NCBI GenBank assembly: GCA_964561005.1
Contig: CAZLNO010000037.1
Location: forward strand, 1 to 31,164
Length of the DNA stretch: 31,164 bases
DNA from: CAZLNO01 sp964561005
GTDB taxonomy: Bacteria > Pseudomonadota > Alphaproteobacteria > Kiloniellales > Rhodovibrionaceae
Direction of reading: 5' to 3'
Part shown: in pieces, positions 21,234 through 29,035 of the stretch
Layout: each line of letters opens with the position of its first letter
How positions within the stretch are numbered: the stretch's first letter is position 1
The notes under the pieces: generated by a model
Told to the model about the DNA's origin: nothing
Databases searched by the model: none
The model's input: only the letters and a program-made list of their open reading frames with translations
Program-made: the position numbers and the translations under genes

Positions 21234-21670
21234 CGGACGGACGACACGGCAACGACGACTGGTACGGCGCCATTGCCGAGGGCTGGGCGGCGGAGGCGGG
21301 GGTCGAGCCGGCCGGCGCCTCCGGCCGGAACCCGCAGTCGGCCGGGCACGCGGCCTGGGACGATGCGCCGTGGCATGAGGCCGCCGACGAAGGCGCGGCA
21401 ACCGACGCGCCGACGTCCGGCGGCGTCGATCCGGCCCTGCTTGAGCGCCTGGACCAGCTCATCGAGGCGATCTGGGCGCTGTCGGAGTCGAACGCGGCGC
21501 TGGCCGAGGCGGTCGGCCGGTCGCAGGCCGCCACGGGCGCGCCGGCCGCCGGCGGCAAGGCCAACGGCGCGAACGGCCGGCGCGCCCCGGTCGGTCTGTC
21601 CAGCCTGCGCCGGCAGCGCGCGCAGGACGACACCATGCTCTACGGCCCGTCCGACGGGAATCCGAAGTGA
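21230..21670 (+). CDS. hypothetical Ala/Gly-rich coiled-coil protein (BcsP-position)
   Basis: 146 residues. It starts MTDGRHGNDDWYGAIAEGWA, then comes a low-complexity acidic stretch, a helix DPALLERLDQLIEAIWALSE continuing to AALAEAVGR that should form a coiled coil, and a basic Gly/Ala/Arg tail with GLSSLRRQRAQ. No signal peptide or membrane segment. It lies 42 bases before the MinD-like ATPase gene, the same arrangement as bcsP or bcsR before bcsQ in other cellulose operons, but I see no firm homology to either. The coiled coil may dock on the ATPase. The ATG at 21230 is fixed by the end of open frame and GACGAAAG before it. Confidence 0.65.
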   Translation: MTDGRHGNDDWYGAIAEGWAAEAGVEPAGASGRNPQSAGHAAWDDAPWHEAADEGAATDAPTSGGVDPALLERLDQLIEAIWALSESNAALAEAVGRSQAATGAPAAGGKANGANGRRAPVGLSSLRRQRAQDDTMLYGPSDGNPK

Positions 21671-21712
21671 CCCTTTCCGCCCCACGCGTGCGAACAAAGA
21701 TCAGCGAGCAAG

Positions 21713-22462
21713 ATGTCACACATCATCGTCTGCAACGATAAGGGCGGCGTCGGAAAGACCCTGGTCTGTCACCTGCTGACGCTGCTGCTGCTCGATCGTG
21801 GCGAGTCGTTCAAGGTCATCGAGTGCGAGAAGACCGCGCGGCTGAAGAAGCTGTTCGGTCCGCTCGTCGAGTTCCATCCGATCGACCGGCACCGGGTGGC
21901 CGACGTCTACGAGAACCCGGACGTCCTCTTCAGCTACTGGGATGGAATCGCGGAGTCGCTGACCGGCGACACCCGCTGCGTCGTGGACATGGGCGCCGGC
22001 GTCACCTTTGCGTTCAGCCGCTGGGCGCAGTCGACCGGCCGCGAGCTGCTGAACCAGGGCGAGAACCTCACCTTCGCGGTGGTGCTGACGATCGAGAACG
22101 AGGCGCTGACCAGCGGCGCCAACAACATCCGCACGCTCAGCCGCCTGCTGCCTCGGGCGCGCTTCGTGGTCATCAACAACGAAAAGGACGGCGTCTTCCG
22201 CACGCGTCACGGCGAGCAGTCGCAGTTCGTCCGTTTGCCGGCCTGCCGGGTCCCGGCCTGGGACTACCTGCAGAACGCCGGCCGCTTCGACGAGGTGGCG
22301 GCCAAGTCCGGCCAGGAGATCGCCGCCGAGTACGGCATGGAGCTGGGCCCCGCCGCGCGCTCGATGCACGCCTTCACCGACTGGCTGCTCACCGCCACCA
22401 ACAACCTGGAAACCCTGGTGCGGCCGCGCACGGCCGCGCCCCGCTATCGCAAGGCGGGCTGA
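21713..22462 (+). CDS. MinD/ParA-like ATPase of the cellulose operon (BcsQ-like position)
   Basis: 249 residues. CNDKGGVGKTLVCHLLTLLL has the signature lysine (Lys10) and Walker A Lys15, and CVVDMGAGVT (Asp92) is Walker B. The ParA Walker A' DxDPQ is replaced by VIECEKTARL, as in TraL/MobD-like and other divergent members. In E. coli, BcsQ is a MinD-like protein needed for polar placement and assembly of the cellulose machine; this protein sits in the matching place before bcsA and probably does a related job, but it is not a close BcsQ. It differs clearly from the ParA at 7855. It is cytoplasmic. Confidence 0.88.
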   Translation: MSHIIVCNDKGGVGKTLVCHLLTLLLLDRGESFKVIECEKTARLKKLFGPLVEFHPIDRHRVADVYENPDVLFSYWDGIAESLTGDTRCVVDMGAGVTFAFSRWAQSTGRELLNQGENLTFAVVLTIENEALTSGANNIRTLSRLLPRARFVVINNEKDGVFRTRHGEQSQFVRLPACRVPAWDYLQNAGRFDEVAAKSGQEIAAEYGMELGPAARSMHAFTDWLLTATNNLETLVRPRTAAPRYRKAG

Positions 22463-22468
22463 GCCGGG

Positions 22469-23020
22469 ATGGGTCCGATTCGCGCGGAAATCCGCAGGTA
22501 CCGCCAGGCGCGCGAGGCCGAGTGGCGCGACTGGGCGGAGGCGACGGCGGATTCGCTGATCACCCTGCCGCCGCGCCACCGCGCGCGGGCGCTGCGCAGG
22601 CATCAGTGGGACATGACGGAGCAGGCCTGGTACCGGGTGGTGCAGTCGCTGACGGAAAAGCAGCCCGTGCAGTCGCTCCAGGCCGAAGCCGACGATCCGC
22701 CGGCCGACGACGGCAACCCCGATGGCCCCGCGAGCGGGGCCGGCCCGAACGGCCACGCGACGCCCACGGCGACGCCCGTCATGAACGGCGCCCCGCCGGC
22801 CCAGGCACCGGCCGCGAGTCCCCCGCCGCTGGCCGACCCGCCGCCGACGCCCTCCGAGTCGCCGGAGATCGCGCCGCCCGAGGAGACCTTCGAGGCACGG
22901 CCGAGGGGCCGGCGGCGGCGCGGCTTCGCCAACCACCTCTACGACACCCTCGTGGGTCTGATCACGCTGGGGATCGTGATCGCGGCGATGTGGTGGCTGT
23001 TGTCGGGGCAGATCAACTGA
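22469..23020 (+). CDS. proline-rich single-TM protein of the cellulose operon
   Basis: 183 residues. A basic, Trp-rich helical N-terminus (IRAEIRRYRQAREAEWRDWA, and HQWDMTEQAWYRVVQSL) is followed by a Pro/Ala/Asp-rich disordered middle (about 70-140), a basic patch RPRGRRRRGFANHLYDTL and a C-terminal membrane helix (LVGLITLGIVIAAMWWLLSG). This fits a tail-anchored inner-membrane protein with a cytoplasmic N-terminus that could tether the ATPase, whose gene ends 6 bases before it, to the membrane and to BcsA. It is not a recognised family. Spacing to bcsA is 64 bases. Confidence 0.7.
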   Translation: MGPIRAEIRRYRQAREAEWRDWAEATADSLITLPPRHRARALRRHQWDMTEQAWYRVVQSLTEKQPVQSLQAEADDPPADDGNPDGPASGAGPNGHATPTATPVMNGAPPAQAPAASPPPLADPPPTPSESPEIAPPEETFEARPRGRRRRGFANHLYDTLVGLITLGIVIAAMWWLLSGQIN

Positions 23021-23084
23021 GACGGCCGCCGGGCAGCCGCCCCGAGGCGACCGGCGGCACGGCCGCGAGCCGGACAGGAAGGCC

Positions 23085-25379
23085 ATGACGGACCGGGCAG
23101 GACAGGGAACTCCATTGACCAGGCTGACACTCGGACCCGTCTGGTTCGCTGGCGTGGCGCTGCTGATCGTTCTCGCGGCCCTGCCGCTGTCGCTGCAGAG
23201 CCAGTTCATCCTGGCGGCGTTTCTGATCGGCATCCTGGCCGTCATCAAGTTCCTGCGCCTGCGCGGCAAGTGGCGGATCTTCCTGATCGTGCTCGGCGTC
23301 TTCATCGTCGTGCGCTATTTCATCTGGCGCACGACGGAGACCATCCCCTTCGGTGCCGAGCCGACGGTCTTCGTCCCCGGCCTGCTGCTGTATTTCGCGG
23401 AGCTTTACGCCGTGCTGATCCTGCTGGTCGGCGCCTTCTCGGTGTCCCGGCGGGTGGAGTGGCCGCGCTCGCCGCTGCCGTCCGATCCGGCGAGGCTGCC
23501 GACGGTGGACGTCTTCGTGCCCAGCTACGACGAGGACCCGGAGCTGCTGCGCACCACGCTGCTGGGCTGCATGCAGATGCGCTATCCGGCCAGCCGCCTG
23601 AACGTCTACCTTTTGGACGACGGCGGCACGCTGGCCAAGCGCCGCCAGGACGACCCGGCCAAGGCCGCCGCCGCGCACCGGCGGCACGAGACGCTGAAGG
23701 CGCTCTGCAAGGAAATCGGTTGCCACTACCTCGCGCGCGAGCGCAACGAGCACGCCAAGGCCGGCAACCTGAACGCCGCGCTGCCGCGCACTCACGGCGA
23801 GCTGATCGCGGTGTTCGACGCCGACCATGTGCCGACGGCGGAGTTCCTGGAATACACCGTCGGGCACTTCCTGGAGGACCCGGACCTCTTTCTCGTGCAG
23901 ACGCCGCACTTTTTCCTGAACGGCGATCCGCTGGAGCGCAACCTGGACACCTTCAGCGACCAGCCCAGCGAGAACGAGATGTTCTACAACGTCATCCAGC
24001 CCGGGCTGGACAACTGGAACGCCACCTTCTTCTGCGGCTCCGCCGCGCTGCTCAGCCGCCGCGCGCTCAAGGCCAACAACGGCTTCAACGGCCAGTCCAT
24101 CACCGAGGACTGCGAGACCGCGCTGCACCTGCACGCCCAGGGATTCAACAGCCGCTACGTGCGCAAGCCGTTGATCGCCGGCCTGCAGCCGGAGACGATG
24201 AAGGACTTCATCCGCCAGCGTACCCGCTGGGCCCAGGGCATGATGCAGATCTTCATCCTGAACAATCCCCTGTTCAAAAGAGGGCTCACCCTGCCGCAGC
24301 GCCTGGCCTACACCTCCAGCATGATGTTCTGGATGTTCCCCTTCGCGCGGCTGACCATGGTGCTGGCGCCGCTCTTGTTCCTGTTCTTCAGCCTGGAGAT
24401 CTACGAGGCCACGGTGCCGGAGTTCCTGGCCTACACGCTGCCGTCCATCATCGCCATGCTGATCATGTCGAACTTCCTTTACGGCCGCGTGCGCCCGCCG
24501 CTGATTTCGGAGCTTTACGAGTTCCTGCAATGCACCTTCCTGTCGCGGGCGCTGCTCTACGTCGTGCTGCGTCCGCGCGCGCCGAAGTTCGGCGTCACGC
24601 CCAAGGCCGAGCCGATGAACGTGCGCCACCTGTCGCCGCTGGCGGGGCCGCTGATGGTGCTGGTCGTGCTGATGCTGGCCGGGCTCGTGGTCTCGATCTG
24701 GCGCTTCTGGACCCAGCCCGACCTGCACGACGTGTTCATCGTGGTCAGCGGCTGGAATGTCTTCAACTTCCTGATCGGCCTGGCCGGGCTGGGCGTCATC
24801 CTGGAGAAGCCACAGCGCCGCCGCGCGCCGCGCTTTCCGCTGAACAAGATCGGCGTGGTGCGCATCGACGGCATGGACGTGGGCGCGGCCTTCGACGACG
24901 CCTCGGCGACGGGACTGCAGCTTCGCCTGCCTCGTCGCGTCCTGCACGACCTCCAGGGCGGGACCAGCCGGGTCACGCTGATGGCGGCCGGCCGGCGCGA
25001 CGAGGACCGCGCGAACTGGGCCGGGCTCGGCATCCCGCTGGAGGTCGTCAACATCCGGCCGGGCAGCGACGACATCCACATCGGCGCCCGCTTCGCCCCG
25101 GCCACGCTGGCTCACCATAGGGCGATGGTGCGCCTGGTGTTCAACGACGGTCGCGAGTGGGCCCGCTTTCTGACCGGGCGGCACCGGGAGCCGAAGCTGC
25201 TCACCGGGCTGGGCCGCTTCCTGCGGCTCAGCCTGCGGGCGGGGGTGCGCTTTCCGCTGTTCCTGTGGCAGCTCTACAGCGAGGGCCGGCGTCCCGAGCG
25301 GGAGGCCCCGTCCAGCGACACCACCGCCGCCACCTGGCAGCCCGGCCCGCCCGCGGCCCAGCCGGCGCGCTCGGAGTGA
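23085..25379 (+). CDS. bcsA: cellulose synthase catalytic subunit (UDP-forming)
   Basis: 764 residues. Processive GT2 glycosyltransferase making beta-1,4-glucan from UDP-glucose and pushing it through its own membrane channel. N-terminal and central TM helices frame the catalytic domain: DDGG (178-181), DADH (245-248), TED (340-342, catalytic base) and QRTRW (378-382, acceptor site). The gating loop FGVTPK (502-507) fits F-x-V-T-x-K. A C-terminal PilZ domain (about 575-690) keeps both c-di-GMP motifs, R-x-x-x-R (579-583) and DASATG (605-610), so activation by c-di-GMP is expected. AGGAAGG precedes the ATG. bcsB begins 4 bases after the stop. The last 30 residues are a disordered Pro/Ala tail. 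Confidence 0.98.
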   Translation: MTDRAGQGTPLTRLTLGPVWFAGVALLIVLAALPLSLQSQFILAAFLIGILAVIKFLRLRGKWRIFLIVLGVFIVVRYFIWRTTETIPFGAEPTVFVPGLLLYFAELYAVLILLVGAFSVSRRVEWPRSPLPSDPARLPTVDVFVPSYDEDPELLRTTLLGCMQMRYPASRLNVYLLDDGGTLAKRRQDDPAKAAAAHRRHETLKALCKEIGCHYLARERNEHAKAGNLNAALPRTHGELIAVFDADHVPTAEFLEYTVGHFLEDPDLFLVQTPHFFLNGDPLERNLDTFSDQPSENEMFYNVIQPGLDNWNATFFCGSAALLSRRALKANNGFNGQSITEDCETALHLHAQGFNSRYVRKPLIAGLQPETMKDFIRQRTRWAQGMMQIFILNNPLFKRGLTLPQRLAYTSSMMFWMFPFARLTMVLAPLLFLFFSLEIYEATVPEFLAYTLPSIIAMLIMSNFLYGRVRPPLISELYEFLQCTFLSRALLYVVLRPRAPKFGVTPKAEPMNVRHLSPLAGPLMVLVVLMLAGLVVSIWRFWTQPDLHDVFIVVSGWNVFNFLIGLAGLGVILEKPQRRRAPRFPLNKIGVVRIDGMDVGAAFDDASATGLQLRLPRRVLHDLQGGTSRVTLMAAGRRDEDRANWAGLGIPLEVVNIRPGSDDIHIGARFAPATLAHHRAMVRLVFNDGREWARFLTGRHREPKLLTGLGRFLRLSLRAGVRFPLFLWQLYSEGRRPEREAPSSDTTAATWQPGPPAAQPARSE

Positions 25380-25383
25380 GGCC

Positions 25384-27963
25384 ATGACGGCGGCACGGCG
25401 ACAACATTCGACCCCGCGCGTCGCGACGGCTTTTGCCGCGGCGCTGCTGGGCGCCATGCTGGTCGCCGCTGCCGCCACGCCGGCGGCGGCGCAGGACCTG
25501 ACCGCGCCCACCAAGCTCTACCCGACCGAGTCGGCCGGGACGAGCTCCGGCGACGAGGCCGCCACGGGGCCGGGTGGCCAGCGCCTGCCTGCCCCCAAGC
25601 CGGCCGCGCCGGCGGAGACGGACACGCGCGATGCCCGCCCGCCCCGCGAGGAAATCGCGCTGTATCCCGTCGCCGCGAACGCGCCGAACGGCATGCTGCG
25701 CCTCGGCACCGAATGGGCCAGCCACAGCTTCGGGTTTTCGGTGCCGCAGCCGGCGCAGGCCGTGCAGGCCACGCTCGTCACCCGCTTCCAGAACGCCGCC
25801 GATGTCCTGCCGGCGCGCTCGCGGCTGGTCCTCAGCGTGAACGGCGAGGCCGTGGCGCGGCTGCGGCCGGCCGCGATCACCGGCCAGGCGGAGGTGGCGG
25901 TGGGCGTGCCGGTGTCGCTGCTGCAGGCCACCGGCAACACCCTGACCATCAGCACGCGCCACGCCCACCGCGTGAGCTGCACCCTCAACAGCGTCCACGA
26001 CCTCTGGACCAAGATCGACGCCACGGCCACCCGGCTGGATATCCGCTATCGCGAGGTCGTGCCGCCGATCCGCCCGGGGAACATCAACGTCTGGCTCGGC
26101 GCGGGGGTGTTCGGCGCGCGTCCGGTCACCATGCTGATTCCCGGCGCGCTGGACGGGGAGGCGCTGCTGAGCCAGGCGGCCTATGTGGCCCAGGGGCTGG
26201 GTGCCCGCCTGCCGGCCACCCAGCGGGAGATCGTGGTTGCCCCGACGCGCGCCGCCGTCGCCGCCGCCGGCGACGTGCCGGCCGAGGCCTTCGCCGGGGT
26301 CGACATCCCGGCGATGCGGCGGGGACTCTACGTGCTGCTCGGGACCCGCGAGGAGCTGCGGCCGCTGCTCGGCGGCGATCTGGCCGCGGAGATCGTCGGG
26401 CCGCATTTCTCCGTGCATCGGCTCGGTGGCGATCCGGGCAAGGTCGCCTTCGTGGTTTCCGGGATCTCGCGGACGGACGTGCTGGACGCCGCGCGGCGCT
26501 TCGCCGGCCTGGACGACCGGGGCGGGCCGAGCCGCCTGGAGCCTTTGCCGCCGCAGAACCCGCGCTGGCCCCGGCTGGAGGCCGGACCGACCTACACCCT
26601 GGCCGATCTCGGCTATCGCAGCCGCCGGTTCGACGGCCTGCAATACCGGGAGATCGTGGCCTGGTCCCTCCCGGCCGACCTCTTCCCGCGCCATCAGCAG
26701 GAAGCGATCATATCCCTCAACTATGCCTACGGGGCCGACCTGGGCCCGGACGCGGAGCTGGTGATCCACCTGAACGGCGAAACGGTCGCGGCCTTCGACC
26801 TGGACGACGCCGACGGCGAGATCGTCGACGGGCGCCAGCTACGCCTGCCGCTCACATATTTCCGTCCGGGGCGCAACGATCTGACCTTCGAGGCCAAGCT
26901 GCCCGTGGCCGAGGGGACCGACTGCCTGGCCCTGTCGGAGGCGCCCGACCCCGACGGCGGCGGGCGGACCCGCTTCGCCCTGTTCGAGGACACCTCGATC
27001 GCCTTCTCGGACTTCTCGCGACTGTACACCCTGCCCGATCTGCATCTGCTGTCGAGCGACGGCTATCCCTACACGGCCGCGCAGGACGAGCCGGTGGACC
27101 TCTACGTCGCCTCCCCGCATCCGGGACCGATCAGCGCCGCCCTGACCCTGGTCGCGCAGCTCCGCGGGCGCGGCGGACCCGGCTTCGACATCGTGGGGTT
27201 CCATCGCTTTCCTTCGCTGAGCAGCCGGGACATGCTGATCGTCGGCAGCGCGCCGCGCCTGGACTCGGAAGTCCTCGACGCGGCGCCGGTCGCGCGCGAT
27301 CAGCTCATCGGCACCTTGGTGGAGCCGGCGCAGCCCGCGATCGACGGTCCCGGCGGCGGGAGCGTCGCCGGGCCGCGGGCGGCCGCGCCGCCCGCGAGCG
27401 GCATGGCCTCTGGCGAGGCCGAGGGCGTGCAGGACTGGCTCGAAAGCCGGCGCACGCGCGACGCCGCGCCGCGGCGGCGGTCGACGCCGGAATCGGACCT
27501 CGGGCCGGTGCGGCGCGGCCTGCGGCGGCTGACCGAGATGGCGGCCCAGGCCAGGGAGGGCGACGGGCGCCTCCGCGTGCCCTTCGATCCGACGGGCCTG
27601 GTGATGCAGTATCAGTCGCCGCAGGCGCCGGGCGAGACCTGGACGGTCGTGTCGGCCGCCTCGCCGGCGGCGCTGGGCGCGGCGGCGCGCGACCTGGCGC
27701 GAGGCCACCTGTGGCACGGATTCGCCGGGCAGGCGCTGTTCTTCAAGTCCGGCGGCGCGCGGATCGACGCGGCAACGCCGGACGATCGCTACTACATCAC
27801 CTCGGGCGACGTGGACATGGCGACGCTGATGCTGGTCGCGGGCAACTGGTTCTCCGAGGGCGTGATCGTGCTGATCGCCCTGGTGCTGGTCACCTGCATG
27901 CTGTTCGGGGCGTTGACCTACAACATGCTGAGCCGCGCGGGACGCGACACCGATGAGATCTGA
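25384..27963 (+). CDS. bcsB: cellulose synthase periplasmic regulatory subunit
   Basis: 859 residues, slightly longer than most. Signal peptide (MLVAAAATPAAAQ, cleaved near 37), then alternating carbohydrate-binding jelly-roll and flavodoxin-like domains (for example LRLGTEWASHSFGFSVPQP, WLGAGVFGARPVTMLIPGAL, FDGLQYREIVAWSLPADLF) and a single C-terminal TM helix (WFSEGVIVLIALVLVTCMLF) that packs against BcsA. It guides the nascent glucan into the periplasm and is required for BcsA activity. An Ala/Gly/Arg-rich stretch at about 650-705 looks like a disordered insertion in the second flavodoxin-like domain. Its stop overlaps the bcsZ start by 11 bases. Confidence 0.95.
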   Translation: MTAARRQHSTPRVATAFAAALLGAMLVAAAATPAAAQDLTAPTKLYPTESAGTSSGDEAATGPGGQRLPAPKPAAPAETDTRDARPPREEIALYPVAANAPNGMLRLGTEWASHSFGFSVPQPAQAVQATLVTRFQNAADVLPARSRLVLSVNGEAVARLRPAAITGQAEVAVGVPVSLLQATGNTLTISTRHAHRVSCTLNSVHDLWTKIDATATRLDIRYREVVPPIRPGNINVWLGAGVFGARPVTMLIPGALDGEALLSQAAYVAQGLGARLPATQREIVVAPTRAAVAAAGDVPAEAFAGVDIPAMRRGLYVLLGTREELRPLLGGDLAAEIVGPHFSVHRLGGDPGKVAFVVSGISRTDVLDAARRFAGLDDRGGPSRLEPLPPQNPRWPRLEAGPTYTLADLGYRSRRFDGLQYREIVAWSLPADLFPRHQQEAIISLNYAYGADLGPDAELVIHLNGETVAAFDLDDADGEIVDGRQLRLPLTYFRPGRNDLTFEAKLPVAEGTDCLALSEAPDPDGGGRTRFALFEDTSIAFSDFSRLYTLPDLHLLSSDGYPYTAAQDEPVDLYVASPHPGPISAALTLVAQLRGRGGPGFDIVGFHRFPSLSSRDMLIVGSAPRLDSEVLDAAPVARDQLIGTLVEPAQPAIDGPGGGSVAGPRAAAPPASGMASGEAEGVQDWLESRRTRDAAPRRRSTPESDLGPVRRGLRRLTEMAAQAREGDGRLRVPFDPTGLVMQYQSPQAPGETWTVVSAASPAALGAAARDLARGHLWHGFAGQALFFKSGGARIDAATPDDRYYITSGDVDMATLMLVAGNWFSEGVIVLIALVLVTCMLFGALTYNMLSRAGRDTDEI

Positions 27964-29035
27964 GCTGGCCCGCCTTGTCGCCCTTCTGCTGAGCGCCCTG
28001 TTCGCCGCCGGGCCGGCGCTGGCGTGCTCCGCGTCCGGCGCGCTGATGCCCGCGGGCGCGGCGTGGTCGCAGTTCAAGTCGCGCTTCGTCACCGCCGACG
28101 GGCGCGTCGTCGACACCGGCAACGACCGCATGACGCACTCGGAGGGGCAGGGCTACGGCATGCTGCTGGCCGTGGCGCGCGACGATCCGGCCACCTTCGC
28201 CCGCCTCTGGTCCTGGACCTACACCAACCTGATGATCCGCTCGGACGGGCTGCTGGTCTGGCGCTGGGGGCCGGACGCGGATAAGCCGTACTCCGACCTG
28301 AACAGCGCCGGCGACGGCGACGTCCTGGTGGCCTACGCCCTGCTGCGCGCGGCCGAGTCGTGGGACCGCCCGGACTACCGGCGGAGCGCGCTGCGGCTGC
28401 TGGACAGCATCCGCGAGCACCTGGTGCGCGAGGTGGCCGGGCATACCGTGCTGCTGCCGGGCCCCGAGGGCTTCGAGCGCGAGGACTCCGTCGTCCTCAA
28501 CCTGTCGTACTGGGTCTTCCCGGCCTTCGAGGCTTTCGCGGAGGCACAGGACGCGCCGGTCTGGACCGAGCTGGCGACCAGCGGCCGGGCGCTGGTGGAT
28601 GCCGCGGCCTTCGGCCCCTGGGGGCTGCCGCCGGACTGGCTGGTCCTGACCCGCGACGGCGCGGTCGAGCTGCCGGCGCCGGAGCAGTTCAAGCCGGTGT
28701 TCGGCTACAACGCGATTCGCATTCCCCTCTACCTGCTCTGGGCCGGCCAGGACGAGGCGGGCATCCTCGACCGCCTGGCGCGATTCTGGACCGAGGCGGG
28801 GCCCGGCGGCGCCATGCCCCTGGTCGCCGACCTGGCCACCGGCGAGGTCGCGCAGGCCGGCGACAATCCGGGATTCCTGTCGGTGCGCAACCTGGTGGCC
28901 TGCGCCCGCGGCGAGCGGGCGGTGGCCGTGTCCGACGTGCGCTTTACCGAGGATATCGACTACTACGCGGCCAGCCTGATCCTGCTGAGCTGCCTGGCTT
29001 CGGGACGGACGTCATGGACCTGCGCGGAAAACTGA
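27953..29035 (+). CDS. bcsZ: periplasmic endo-beta-1,4-glucanase, GH8
   Basis: 360 residues with signal peptide (LALLLSALF-type core, PALA before CSAS). GH8 (alpha/alpha)6 barrel: the catalytic acid Glu64 sits in HSEGQGYGM. DLNSAGDGDVLVAYALLRAA carries the conserved Asp of the second acidic site, and LNLSYWVFPAFEAF and FGYNAIRIPLYLLW are family landmarks. BcsZ trims or untangles nascent cellulose and is standard in cellulose operons. Translationally coupled at both ends: 11-base overlap with bcsB and 22-base overlap with the TPR gene. Confidence 0.95.
   Translation: MRSELARLVALLLSALFAAGPALACSASGALMPAGAAWSQFKSRFVTADGRVVDTGNDRMTHSEGQGYGMLLAVARDDPATFARLWSWTYTNLMIRSDGLLVWRWGPDADKPYSDLNSAGDGDVLVAYALLRAAESWDRPDYRRSALRLLDSIREHLVREVAGHTVLLPGPEGFEREDSVVLNLSYWVFPAFEAFAEAQDAPVWTELATSGRALVDAAAFGPWGLPPDWLVLTRDGAVELPAPEQFKPVFGYNAIRIPLYLLWAGQDEAGILDRLARFWTEAGPGGAMPLVADLATGEVAQAGDNPGFLSVRNLVACARGERAVAVSDVRFTEDIDYYAASLILLSCLASGRTSWTCAEN

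Noticed and set aside
23013..25514. An 833-codon minus-strand frame
   Set aside because: Antisense to bcsA, whose catalytic motifs are unmistakable; the translated frame is low-complexity His/Gln/Arg/Asp.
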